DNA from: Corynebacterium sp. HMSC074A01
GTDB lineage: Bacteria > Actinomycetota > Actinomycetes > Mycobacteriales > Mycobacteriaceae
Assembly: GCF_001831515.1 (NCBI RefSeq)
Contig: NZ_KV825598.1
Location: 83,703 to 147,702, forward strand
Length of the DNA stretch: 64,000 bases
Direction of reading: 5' to 3'
The position numbers and the translations under genes were made by a program. Positions 43,712 through 52,004 of the stretch are shown one piece after another. Positions within the stretch are counted from its first letter, which is position 1; the number at the start of each line of letters is the position of its first letter. Under the pieces are notes generated by a model. The model did not search any database. It had not been told where the DNA came from and was given only the letters and a program-made list of their open reading frames with translations.

Positions 43712-43734
43712 CTTAAAGTCATTATGACTATAAG
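43712..43734. promoter_or_regulatory. NdnR/NrtR-type operator
   Basis: A 23-bp interrupted palindrome: CTTA at the left end, AGTCA-TTA-TGACT in the centre, TAAG at the right end. It overlaps the -10-like TATAAG (43729-43734) and lies just before the regulator's own ribosome site, so the regulator should control itself and the nad genes. Confidence 0.75.
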
Positions 43735-43746
43735 TAAGGAGGGCGC

Positions 43747-44457
43747 ATGTTCGGCTTGCAGCGGCTCAACGTCGCCGAGCGCCAGAGGCTCGGACCGATG
43801 GTGGCGGTGTCCACAGTCGCGTTTGCGCTGCACGATCCGGCAGCAACGCCCACCACACTCAACGCAGACAGTGGGCTGTGGATCCCGCTGGTGCGCCGCG
43901 TGCGCGACCCGTTTTACGGTGCGTGGGCGCTGCCCGGCGGGCCCACGCAGTGGAACCAGACGTTGGGCGAAACGGCGCGCGAGACGCTCGTTGCCGCCAG
44001 TGGTGCCACGCCGAACTACCTGGAGCAGCTCTACGCTTTCGGTTCTGTGGAGCGCTCCGCGGACGCGCAGCGCATGGTCACCATCGCGTACTGGGCACAG
44101 TTTCGGCCCCAGGACTTCGTTGGCACCGAGCTTCCCGACGACCCCAACATCGCCTGGTGGAACACGCGCGAGCTGCCGGAGCTGGCCTTCGACCACGCGG
44201 AGATTATCCGCGCCGGGATCACGCGCCTGCAAAAGCGCGCGGAGCAAACCCTGATCGCCCACCGCTTCCTCGACGAGTCCTTTACCCTCACGCAGTTGCG
44301 CCGGGTGCACGAGGCGATCGGGGGGAAGGGGCTGGATCCGGCGAATTTTCGTCGGCAAGCATTGACGAGCGGAGAGCTCGAGGCCACCGGCACCACAGAA
44401 GCCGGTACCAAGCACCGGCCGGCGAAGTACTACAGATTCATGAGCGAGAAAGAGTAA
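43747..44457 (+). CDS. ndnR: Nudix-related repressor of NAD de novo synthesis (NdnR/NrtR family)
   Basis: 236 aa, AAGGAGG 4 nt before the ATG. The N-terminal Nudix-like domain (about 15-150) has YGAWALPGGP but the Nudix box continues ETARETLVAASGA, lacking the paired catalytic glutamates, as in ligand-sensing members. The C-terminal winged helix (FTLTQLRRVHEAIGGKGLDP, FRRQALTSGELE) is the DNA-binding part of NrtR proteins. In C. glutamicum NdnR represses ndnR-nadA-nadC-nadS with NAD as co-repressor; the same gene order is seen here. Confidence 0.9.
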   Translation: MFGLQRLNVAERQRLGPMVAVSTVAFALHDPAATPTTLNADSGLWIPLVRRVRDPFYGAWALPGGPTQWNQTLGETARETLVAASGATPNYLEQLYAFGSVERSADAQRMVTIAYWAQFRPQDFVGTELPDDPNIAWWNTRELPELAFDHAEIIRAGITRLQKRAEQTLIAHRFLDESFTLTQLRRVHEAIGGKGLDPANFRRQALTSGELEATGTTEAGTKHRPAKYYRFMSEKE

Positions 44458-44462
44458 GAACC

Positions 44463-45704
44463 ATGCCTTCAGTTGCCGATTTGATTACGCGCAAGGCGGC
44501 CCAGGAAGCCACCTGCGACACGGAGCTGCCCGCCGAGCCGTGGCAGACCGCCCAGAACGCCTCCTACGGGCCGGGTGCCTCGCGCGGCGACACGTTCGCG
44601 CCGCTGCCCACCCCGCAGGCGCCGCTGCCGGCGCGGTATACGCAGGCGAGCCCGGAGGAACTCGACGCGATGATCACCGCGGCGAAGGACAAGCTGGGTG
44701 AGCGGGTGAAGATCCTTGGCCACTTCTACCAGCGCGACGAGATCGTGAAGTTCGCGGACTTCATTGGGGACTCCTTCAACCTCGCTCAGCAGGCGAAGGC
44801 GCACCCGGAGGCGGAGGCATTCGTCTTTTGCGGGGTGCACTTCATGGCGGAGACCGCCGACATCCTCTCCGGCGCGGACCAGGCCGTGGTGCTGCCGAAC
44901 CTGAACGCGGGGTGCTCGATGGCGGATATGGCCAACCTCGCGCAGGTCGAGGCGTGCTTCGACCAGCTGCACGAAGCGCTGCCCGGCGAGGCGATCGTGC
45001 CTGTGACGTACATGAACTCGGCCGCCGACATCAAGGCCTTCTGCGGCCGCAACGACGGCGTGGTGTGCACCTCCTCGAACGCGGCGACGGTGCTCAAGGA
45101 GGCGTTCGAGCGCGCCGAGCGCGTCGTCTTCCTGCCGGACCAGCACTTGGGCCGCAACACGGCGCGCGCGATGGGCATTGCGGACAAGCAGATGTGCATG
45201 TGGAACCCGAACGAGCCGCTCGGCGGCAACACCGCAGACGAGCTCGCGCAGGCGAAGGTGATCCTGTGGAACGGTTTCTGCTCCGTGCACCGCCGCTTCA
45301 CCGTCGAGCAGATCGAGAAGGCGCGCGCGGAGTACCCGGGCGTGCACGTCGTGGTGCATCCCGAGTGCCCCGCGCCGGTTGTCGACGCCGCCGATTCCTC
45401 CGGTTCCACCGAAGTCATCCGCCGCGCGGTGGAAGACTCGAAGCCCGGCGACGTCATCGCCATCGGCACCGAGATCAACATGGTCAACCGGCTCGCGCAG
45501 CAGTACCCGGACCGCACGATCTTCTGCCTGGACCCGGTGGTGTGCCCGTGCTCGACGATGTACCGCATCCACCCGGCTTACCTGGCGTGGACGCTCGAGT
45601 CGCTGCTCGAGGGCCGGGTGGAAAACCGCATCGTGGTGCCGGAAGCCACCGCGGCCGACGCGCGCGTTGCGCTCGAGCGGATGCTGGCGGCGAAGCCATG
45701 CTGA
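44463..45704 (+). CDS. nadA: Quinolinate synthase
   Basis: 413 aa from ATG 44463, 5 nt after the ndnR stop. Condenses iminoaspartate with dihydroxyacetone phosphate to quinolinate using a [4Fe-4S] cluster. Motifs: ILGHFYQRDEIVKFADFIGD, FCGVHFMAETADIL, LNAGCSMADM, VVHPECPAPVV, GTEINMVNRLA, and CPCSTMYRIHP, which together supply the cluster cysteines and substrate residues. A roughly 60-residue N-terminal extension precedes the core. Overlaps nadC by 7 nt. nadB is not in the window. Confidence 0.96.
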   Translation: MPSVADLITRKAAQEATCDTELPAEPWQTAQNASYGPGASRGDTFAPLPTPQAPLPARYTQASPEELDAMITAAKDKLGERVKILGHFYQRDEIVKFADFIGDSFNLAQQAKAHPEAEAFVFCGVHFMAETADILSGADQAVVLPNLNAGCSMADMANLAQVEACFDQLHEALPGEAIVPVTYMNSAADIKAFCGRNDGVVCTSSNAATVLKEAFERAERVVFLPDQHLGRNTARAMGIADKQMCMWNPNEPLGGNTADELAQAKVILWNGFCSVHRRFTVEQIEKARAEYPGVHVVVHPECPAPVVDAADSSGSTEVIRRAVEDSKPGDVIAIGTEINMVNRLAQQYPDRTIFCLDPVVCPCSTMYRIHPAYLAWTLESLLEGRVENRIVVPEATAADARVALERMLAAKPC

Positions 45705-46561
45705 CCCCGGAGCTGATCACCACCGCCGTCCGCGCCGCCCTCGCCGAGGACATGCCGTGGGGTGATGCGACCGTCGAGGCCGCGATCCCCGCCGACGCCC
45801 GCCTGCGCACCGCGCTCGTCGCCCGCGAGCCGGGCGTCTTCGCAGGCGGAGAGGTGGTGCGCGCGGCCTTCGCAATCACGGACCCGCGGATCACCGTCAC
45901 CGAGCTTGCGCCCGACGGCACGCATTTCGACGCCGGCCAGCGCCTCGCGCTCATCGAAGGCCCGGCCCGCGGCATCTTGAGCGCGGAGCGCGTCGCGCTG
46001 AACTTCGCGCAGCGGATGTCGGGCATCGCCACGCTGACCGCCCGCTACGTCGCCGCGGTCGAAGGCACCGGCGCCCGCATCGTGGATACGCGCAAAACCA
46101 CCCCTGGCCTGCGCGCCTTTGAGAAGCACGCGGTGCGCGCCGGCGGCGGCCACAACCACCGCTTCAGCCTCTCGGATGCGGTGATGGTCAAGGACAATCA
46201 CCTCGCCGCGCTCGGCGCCACGAGCCCGGGCGGCATCACGGAGGCGCTGCGCACGATCCGCGCCCGCGTCAGCCACACCACGCACATCGAGGTGGAGGTC
46301 GATTCGCTCGTGCAGGTCGAGCCGGTACTCGCGGCGGGCGTCGACAGCATCATGCTGGATAATTTCTCGCCCGCCGAGCTGCGCGAGGCAGTGTCGCTTA
46401 TCGACGCCCACGTGCCCACCGAAGCCAGCGGCAACGTCAACCTCGACACCGTCGCCGAAATCGCCGCCTGCGGAGTAGACGTCATCTCGGTGGGCAAGCT
46501 CACCCACAGCGCCCGCGCGCTCGACCTGGGCCTCGACAGCGTCGATGAGGTCGCCGACTAG
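45698..46561 (+). CDS. nadC: Nicotinate-nucleotide pyrophosphorylase (quinolinate phosphoribosyltransferase)
   Basis: 287 aa from ATG 45698 inside the end of nadA. Converts quinolinate and PRPP to nicotinate mononucleotide. Motifs: ALAEDMPWGDATVEA, ALNFAQRMSGIATLTARYV, IVDTRKTTPGLRAFEKHAVR, GGGHNHRFSLSDAVMVKDNH, and IMLDNFSP. Its stop TAG shares a base with the GTG start of nadS. Confidence 0.96.
   Translation: MLTPELITTAVRAALAEDMPWGDATVEAAIPADARLRTALVAREPGVFAGGEVVRAAFAITDPRITVTELAPDGTHFDAGQRLALIEGPARGILSAERVALNFAQRMSGIATLTARYVAAVEGTGARIVDTRKTTPGLRAFEKHAVRAGGGHNHRFSLSDAVMVKDNHLAALGATSPGGITEALRTIRARVSHTTHIEVEVDSLVQVEPVLAAGVDSIMLDNFSPAELREAVSLIDAHVPTEASGNVNLDTVAEIAACGVDVISVGKLTHSARALDLGLDSVDEVAD
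46396..46408 (+). repeat. Copy of 13-mer GCTTNTCGACGCC
   Basis: Exact copy with N=A in nadC, read as Leu-Ile-Asp-Ala. Confidence 0.8.
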
Positions 46562-47679
46562 TGGAAACCTACCTCGACGCCGCCGCCACCGCCCCGCTTG
46601 TCCCCGAAGCCCGCGCTGCGATGCTGCAGGTCTACGACACCGCCTGCGCCAACCCGTCGAGCGTGCACTCCGCCGGCGAGCGCGCCGCCGCAACGCTCGC
46701 CTCGGCCCGTGCCACTATCGCCGCGGCCTTCGGCGTGCACCCGGCCGGCGTGGTGTTCACCTCCGGCGGCACTGAGGCCAACAACCTCGGCATCATCGGC
46801 CGCGCGCTGGCTGCCCCGCGCGGTCGCCACATCATCACCTCAGCCATCGAGCACTCCTCGGTGCTGCAAAGCTGCGCCGCTCTCAAAAGGCTGCACGGCT
46901 TTGAGGTGGAGTACGTGCCCGTCGACAAGCATGGGCGGTTCACTCAAGCCGACCTCGATCGGCTCCTGCGCCCCGACACCACGCTCGTCGCGCTTGGCCT
47001 GGCCAACAGTGAGGTCGGCACCGTCGCAAACGTGCCACACGTCCCCGCGCAGGTCGCGCTGCACCTCGACGCCGTGCAAGCAGCCGCGAACCTTCCCGTC
47101 GACCTCTCCGCGAGCGGCTGGCCGGGCCCGCGCGCAACCTCCGTGGCGCTGGCCTCGCACAAGTTCGGCGGCCCGGCCGGTGTCGGTGCGCTGCTGCTGC
47201 CGCGCGACGTACCGCTCGAGCCCGTCATCTTTGGTGGCGGCCAAGAGGGCGGGCGCCGCGCCGGCACCCAAAACGTGGCGGGCATCGCCGGATTCGCCGC
47301 GGCGGTACACGCGCAGCAGGCCCGCGCCGGGCAGCGGGCGCTGGAGATGATGGCGTCGCGGGATGCGTTGATCGTGGGCGTCGAAAAGCATGTGCCCGGC
47401 GCGCGCCTGACGGGGCACCGCACTGAGCGGCTGCCCAACCACGCGTCCTTCGTCGTCGAGGGCATCAGCGGCGAGGCGCTGCTGGTCGCGCTCGACGTCG
47501 CGGGCTTCGCCGCAAGCTCCGGCTCGGCCTGCCGGGCAGGCAGCACGGAGCCCTCACCGGTGCTCACCGCGCTCGGCTACTCGCCCGAACTCGCCCAGTC
47601 CGCGCTGCGCTTCAGCTTGCCCGCGCCGCTTCAACCAGACACGATCGACTCGATCGTGCGGGTAATGTCGGAACAATGA
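46561..47679 (+). CDS. nadS: NifS-like cysteine desulfurase of the NAD cluster
   Basis: 372 aa, GTG start at 46561. PLP-dependent desulfurase: YLDAAATAPL, GGTEANNLGI, IEHSSVLQSC, PLP-binding Lys in ALASHKFGGPAGVGAL, GGGQEGGRRAGTQN, and catalytic Cys in SSGSACRAGS. In this cluster it supplies sulfur for the NadA Fe-S centre. Overlaps the S66 peptidase gene by 4 nt. Confidence 0.93.
   Translation: METYLDAAATAPLVPEARAAMLQVYDTACANPSSVHSAGERAAATLASARATIAAAFGVHPAGVVFTSGGTEANNLGIIGRALAAPRGRHIITSAIEHSSVLQSCAALKRLHGFEVEYVPVDKHGRFTQADLDRLLRPDTTLVALGLANSEVGTVANVPHVPAQVALHLDAVQAAANLPVDLSASGWPGPRATSVALASHKFGGPAGVGALLLPRDVPLEPVIFGGGQEGGRRAGTQNVAGIAGFAAAVHAQQARAGQRALEMMASRDALIVGVEKHVPGARLTGHRTERLPNHASFVVEGISGEALLVALDVAGFAASSGSACRAGSTEPSPVLTALGYSPELAQSALRFSLPAPLQPDTIDSIVRVMSEQ
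47377..47389 (-). repeat. Copy of 13-mer GCTTNTCGACGCC
   Basis: Exact copy with N=T, antisense within nadS; the only copy with T at the free position. Confidence 0.8.
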
Positions 47680-48677
47680 CTATTTACCCGCGACCTCTGC
47701 ACACGGGCGACACCATCCGCGTGGTCGCCCCCTCCCGCTCCCTGGCCTATGTGGAGCAGGGCGAGGCCGGGCTGTACGTCAAGAGCCTCGCTAATCGACG
47801 CCTCGCCGACCTGGGCATCAGCGTCACCTTCGGAGAGAACGTGCGCGAGTCCGACATGTTCTGGTCCTCTTCTGCCGAGTCGCGCGCCGCCGACCTGCAC
47901 GCGGCGTTTACGGACCCGGAGGTCGCGGGCATCATGAGCGTCATCGGCGGGTTTACCAGCAACGAGGTCCTGCCGCACCTGGATTTCGACCTGATCGCCG
48001 AGCACCCGAAGTTCATGTGCGGCAACTCGGACATCTCCGCGATCGCCAACGCGATCTACGCGCGCACCGGCATGGCCACCTACATCGGCCCGCACTGGTC
48101 CACCCTTGGCATGCGGGATCACTCGGAGCTGACCCGCGACTGCTTTGTCACCGCCGCGTTTGAGCAGGGCCCGATCGAGTGGCGGCCGGGCACCTGGTTT
48201 ACCGACGACGACTGGTTCATCAACCAGGACGCCCGCGTCCGCGAACTCGACGACGGCTGGTGGAGCATCCAGGAAGGCTCCGCGCACGGCGTGGCGCTCG
48301 GCGCGAACCTGGGCACGCTTGGCCTGCTTGCCGGCACCGAGTTCATGCCCTCGCTCGAGCGCGCCATCCTGTTCGCCGAGGTCACCGGCAAGTACAGCGT
48401 GATGGACTTCCGCCGCGAGCTCGTTTCCCTGCTGCAGATGCCCGACGGCGAAGGCATCGAGGGCGTCGTCATCGGCCGCTTCCAAACCGCTAGCCGGGTC
48501 ACCCGCGCGATGCTGGAGGAGACGATCGCGTCGATCCCCGAGCTCGAGGGCAAACCCGTGGTGGCCAACGCCAGCTTCGGGCACACTAACCCGCTGCTGA
48601 CCTTCCCGGTCGGCGGCGAGGTCGAGCTTTCGGTGCGCGACGACGCTTCCATCCGCTTCCCCCGAGTTGAAAGTTAA
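47676..48677 (+). CDS. S66-family peptidase (MccF-like / LD-carboxypeptidase)
   Basis: 333 aa, starting in ATGA overlap with nadS. S66 features: N-terminal GDTIRVVAPSRSLAYV, VAGIMSVIGGFTSNEVLPHLDFDLI, nucleophile Ser around residue 116 in CGNSDISA, the Glu region AILFAEVTGKYS and the His region NASFGHTNP. A long inserted loop (WFTDDDWFINQD to DGWWSIQEGS) resembles MccF rather than the cell-wall LD-carboxypeptidase branch. MccF enzymes inactivate microcin C-like peptide-nucleotides. The link to NAD genes may be only co-expression. Confidence 0.85.
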   Translation: MTIYPRPLHTGDTIRVVAPSRSLAYVEQGEAGLYVKSLANRRLADLGISVTFGENVRESDMFWSSSAESRAADLHAAFTDPEVAGIMSVIGGFTSNEVLPHLDFDLIAEHPKFMCGNSDISAIANAIYARTGMATYIGPHWSTLGMRDHSELTRDCFVTAAFEQGPIEWRPGTWFTDDDWFINQDARVRELDDGWWSIQEGSAHGVALGANLGTLGLLAGTEFMPSLERAILFAEVTGKYSVMDFRRELVSLLQMPDGEGIEGVVIGRFQTASRVTRAMLEETIASIPELEGKPVVANASFGHTNPLLTFPVGGEVELSVRDDASIRFPRVES

Positions 48678-48697
48678 ACGGACGGTCATTACAGTTT
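48667..48697 (+). promoter_or_regulatory. Promoter with embedded operator for the MFS/TetR pair
   Basis: TTGAAA (48667) and TACAGT (48690) are spaced 17 nt. AAACGG-N10-CAGTTT (48676-48697, 5 of 6 arm bases paired) covers the -10, a likely TetR operator. The -10 lies 8 nt before the GTG start, suggesting a leaderless mRNA. Confidence 0.6.
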
Positions 48698-48703
48698 CGG
48701 CGC

Positions 48704-50155
48704 GTGATGCACTCTGCAACCCAACGCTGGACCTTCTTTGCCGTAATCTCCTCCGGCCTGCTCATGATCGGGCTGGACAACTCGATCCTGTATACCGCCA
48801 TGCCGGCGCTGAGCACCCAGCTGCACACGACGCCCGCGCAGTCGCTGTGGATCATTAACGCCTACCCGCTGGTGCTGTCGGGGTTGTTGCTGGGCACCGG
48901 CACGCTTGGCGACAAACTCGGCCACCGCCTCATGTGGCTCGTCGGCCTGGTCATCTTCGGCGTGGCCTCGCTGGCCGCAGCCTTCGCGCCGGGCCCGTGG
49001 GAACTGGTCGCCGCGCGCGGTCTGCTCGGCTTCGGCGCGGCGGTGATGATGCCCGCCACGCTCGCGCTGATCCGCCTGACCTTCCCCAACGAGCAGGAGC
49101 GCAACACGGCGATCGGGATCTGGGCGTCCGTGGCCGTCGTTGGCGCTGCGCTCGGGCCGGTCGTCGGCGGCGCGCTGCTTGAGCACTTCTGGTGGGGCTC
49201 CGTCTTCCTCATCAACGTGCCCGTCGTGGTGATCGCGCTGATCGCCACGCTGCTTCTCGCCCCGGAGAACGTGCCGAACCCGGCGAAGCGCTGGGACGTC
49301 ATCTCCTCCGTCTACTCGCTGTTCGCGCTGTCTGGGCTGACCATGACGATCAAGGGCGTGGCGAATCCGGACGGCGCGCTCTGGGTGCCGCTCGTCGCGG
49401 CCGCCGTGGCCGTTGCCGCGGGCTGGCTCTTCGTGCGCCGCCAGCACCGGCTTGACGACCCGCTGCTCACCTTCGACATCTTCCGCTCCCGCCTCTTTAC
49501 CGGCGGCGTGATCGCCGCGGCCGGCGGCATGTTCGTGCTCGCGGGCGTGGAGCTGATGACGGCCCAGAAGCTGCAGCTGGTCAGCGGCTTCACGCCCCTG
49601 CACGCGGGCGCAGTCATTACCGCGATGGCCGTCGCGGCGATCCCTGCCTCCGTCCTCGGCGGCGCGAACCTGCACCGCATCGGCTTCCTCCCGCTCATCG
49701 CCGGAGGCTTCCTCGGCGCGACCGTCGGCACCGCGCTGCTGATTGCCGGCGACTCCGCCGAGGGGCTCGCCCTGGAGCTCCTCGCGCTGGTCATTCTCGG
49801 CTTCTCCGCCGGCTGCGTGATGAGCGTCAGCTCGATCGCGATTATCGGCGCCGCGCCCGCGCACCGCTCGGGCATGGCCGCGGGCGTCGAAGAGGTCTCC
49901 TACGAGTTCGGCACCCTGCTCACCGTCGCGATTACCGGCTCGCTGCTGCCGCTCTGGTTCGAGCGGTCTTTCCCGCGGGGCATGGAGGCGCTTTACGACG
50001 CCACGCCAGACCCCGCCGCCGCCACCGCCTACACCGACGCCTACCACGCCGTCCTACTCGTCCTCGCCGCCGCGGCGCTCGTCTTTTCCGCCACGACCGC
50101 GTTCTGCTTCCGCGACAACCCCAAGTCTGGAGAACTCCATGCCCCGCAAAAGTAA
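48704..50155 (+). CDS. MFS drug exporter, 14-helix EmrB/QacA type
   Basis: 483 aa (GTG 48704; ATG 48707 is equally possible). About 14 helices fit the DHA2 family: motif D1-like LDNSILYTAMPALSTQL in helix 1, motif A LGDKLGHRLMWLVGLVIFG, and motif C GAALGPVVGGALLEHFWWGS typical of proton antiporters. Exports hydrophobic or cationic compounds; substrate unknown. The regulator gene overlaps its 3' end by 17 nt. Confidence 0.9.
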   Translation: MMHSATQRWTFFAVISSGLLMIGLDNSILYTAMPALSTQLHTTPAQSLWIINAYPLVLSGLLLGTGTLGDKLGHRLMWLVGLVIFGVASLAAAFAPGPWELVAARGLLGFGAAVMMPATLALIRLTFPNEQERNTAIGIWASVAVVGAALGPVVGGALLEHFWWGSVFLINVPVVVIALIATLLLAPENVPNPAKRWDVISSVYSLFALSGLTMTIKGVANPDGALWVPLVAAAVAVAAGWLFVRRQHRLDDPLLTFDIFRSRLFTGGVIAAAGGMFVLAGVELMTAQKLQLVSGFTPLHAGAVITAMAVAAIPASVLGGANLHRIGFLPLIAGGFLGATVGTALLIAGDSAEGLALELLALVILGFSAGCVMSVSSIAIIGAAPAHRSGMAAGVEEVSYEFGTLLTVAITGSLLPLWFERSFPRGMEALYDATPDPAAATAYTDAYHAVLLVLAAAALVFSATTAFCFRDNPKSGELHAPQK

Positions 50156-50663
50156 GCGCGACGACATCCTGCGCACCGCCTACGCCATCGTCGCCTCCGA
50201 CCCGGGCGGCATCGAGGCCGTCACCTACGACCGGCTCGCCACTGAGACCGACCTGTCCAAGTCCGGCCTGCTCTACCACTTCCCGTCCCGCCACGCCCTG
50301 CTGGTCGGGCTGCACGAGTACACCGCGGCCGTGTGGGAGGACAAAGTCCGCGCCCACGCCGGCGGCAAGGACGCAGATGCGCTCACCCCGCGCGAGCGCT
50401 ACCGGGCGATGCTGGTGACCATGAGCGAACACGAGCCGCTCGCCGAGCTCATGGTCACCCTCCACTCCCGCACGCACCCCGACTTCTCGCGCCCCTGGCT
50501 CGAGGTGGAGGACCGGTGGCTGCCGCGTTCCGACGACACGGCAACCGACCCGAACCTGCTCGCGGCCTCGGTGCTGTGGGTGCACGACCACATTTATGCG
50601 CGGCCGTTGGCGGAGGGGAACAGGGCGGTGGTCGTCGAGAAGCTGCTCGAGCTCATCGAATAA
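50139..50663 (+). CDS. TetR-family regulator of the adjacent MFS exporter
   Basis: 174 aa. N-terminal HTH: KSKRDDILRTAYAIVASDP, then YDRLATETDLSKSGLLYHFPSR. The C-terminal domain is short, with EHEPLAELMVTLHSRTH. It overlaps the exporter gene by 17 nt in the same direction, so the two are co-transcribed and it probably represses the promoter at 48667. Ligand unknown, presumably an exporter substrate. Confidence 0.88.
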   Translation: MPRKSKRDDILRTAYAIVASDPGGIEAVTYDRLATETDLSKSGLLYHFPSRHALLVGLHEYTAAVWEDKVRAHAGGKDADALTPRERYRAMLVTMSEHEPLAELMVTLHSRTHPDFSRPWLEVEDRWLPRSDDTATDPNLLAASVLWVHDHIYARPLAEGNRAVVVEKLLELIE

Positions 50664-50683
50664 GCACGGGCTATATTGGGAAT

Positions 50684-51898
50684 ATGGCGAAGGATTGGAG
50701 CCCGCACACCTGGCACAGGCGCGCGTCTAGGCCGGTGACCGTCTGGATGCTCGTGTTCATTGTGCTCGGGCTGACGCACGTTGTGTTCACCGAGCCAGGA
50801 TGGCTGCTCATCCACGTGTTCACGCTCGGGATTTTGACGAACTCGATTGTGGTGTGGTCGCAAAACCTCACCGAGCGCTTCCTGCAGCAGCGGCTTCCCG
50901 ACGCCGCCCGGCCCGCCCAGCTGCGCCGCACCTGGGCGCTCAACGCGGGCGTGGTGGCCGTGCTGGTCGGTCAGGTGCTCGTGACCTACTGGCTGACGTG
51001 GATCGGCGCGGCACTCGTCGCGGGGGTGCTGGCCTGGCACGCGTGGCTTTTGTACGCGCAGGTGCGGCGCGCCGGGCGCGACAAGCGGCACCGGGCGGTC
51101 GCGCTTGGCTACGTGGCGAGCGCGGCCTGCCTGCCGGTTGGCGTCGTGTTTGGCGCCGCCCTGTCCTACGGGCTGCCCGGCGACTGGCAGGAACGCGTGC
51201 GGATGGCGCACCTGTTTGTCAACGTTGGCGGCTTCGTCGGCTTCGCCGCGCTCGCGTCGCTGACCGTGCTCTTCCCAGCGATGTGGCGCATCAACGGGAT
51301 GCGAGACCGCGCGGGCACGTCGATCCCGCTCGCCGCCGCCGGCGTGATCGTGGCGAGCTGTGGCGCACTCGCGGGCGTGGACCTGCTCACCAGCGTCGGC
51401 GTGCTGGTGTACGTCGCCGCGTGGCTGTGGACCTTCCACGGCTTTCTGGTCAACGTCCTCGAGGTGCTTCGCGACCCCCGTGACCGCGTCACCTACCCCG
51501 GCCTCAGCGCCTTCGCGGCACTGATCTGGCTGCTTGTCGCGATGCTCTGGTTCGCCGTGCGCCTCGCCATGCCGATCGACCTGCCGGACATCCCGACGCT
51601 CGCGCTCCTGCTCGGGTTCGCCGCCCAGCTACTGATCGGCACCATGAGCTACCTGCTGCCCACGACGATGGGCGGCGGCCCCCGCGCCGTGCGCGCCGGG
51701 CTGGCCGAACTCGCCCGCGGCTCGCTGTTTCGCGTGGTGCTTTTCAACGCCGCGCTCGTGGTCTGGATTGCCACCGAAAACTCCTGGCTGCGCGTGGCGA
51801 TGAGTGCGTGCTGCTTCGGCGTCCTCGTTGCCTTCCTGCCGCTGATGGTGCGGGCCGTGCGCGCGCAAAAAGCCGAACTGCTCGCCGCAAAAGCCTAA
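50684..51898 (+). CDS. Polytopic membrane protein related to the nirK-linked NnrS-like protein
   Basis: 404 aa with about ten to twelve helices. Conserved His in WLLIHVFTLGILTNSIVVWSQ and GTMSYLLPTTMGG match the same positions (IIHPLTLGVVTTAILTYSTH, GALGHLLPVLTRR) of the protein at 54174, so the two are distant paralogues. The His-rich helices suggest haem or copper binding as in NnrS proteins of NO metabolism, which is inference. ATG 50684 lies 6 nt after TATATT without Shine-Dalgarno. The HNH gene separates it from nirK. Confidence 0.75.
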   Translation: MAKDWSPHTWHRRASRPVTVWMLVFIVLGLTHVVFTEPGWLLIHVFTLGILTNSIVVWSQNLTERFLQQRLPDAARPAQLRRTWALNAGVVAVLVGQVLVTYWLTWIGAALVAGVLAWHAWLLYAQVRRAGRDKRHRAVALGYVASAACLPVGVVFGAALSYGLPGDWQERVRMAHLFVNVGGFVGFAALASLTVLFPAMWRINGMRDRAGTSIPLAAAGVIVASCGALAGVDLLTSVGVLVYVAAWLWTFHGFLVNVLEVLRDPRDRVTYPGLSAFAALIWLLVAMLWFAVRLAMPIDLPDIPTLALLLGFAAQLLIGTMSYLLPTTMGGGPRAVRAGLAELARGSLFRVVLFNAALVVWIATENSWLRVAMSACCFGVLVAFLPLMVRAVRAQKAELLAAKA

Positions 51899-51991
51899 AC
51901 ACTATTAGACGCAAAAACTCGCCCGCCGGTTCCGTGATCCGGGCAAAGTGGGAGACTTCTCACAAACCTCCATTTGCGCTGGTCAACCGGG

Positions 51992-51997
51992 TATTGT
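51992..51997 (+). promoter_or_regulatory. -10 hexamer of the second DUF222/HNH gene
   Basis: TATTGT ends 7 nt before the ATG; the following GGCGGGC resembles the CGGGTGC before the paralogue at 12164. Confidence 0.45.
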
Positions 51998-52004
51998 GGC
52001 GGGC

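Noticed and set aside
41121..43712. 863-codon open frame antisense to the SdrD-type gene
   Set aside because: Repetitive shadow of the sense repeats, covering its terminator; no recognisable protein.
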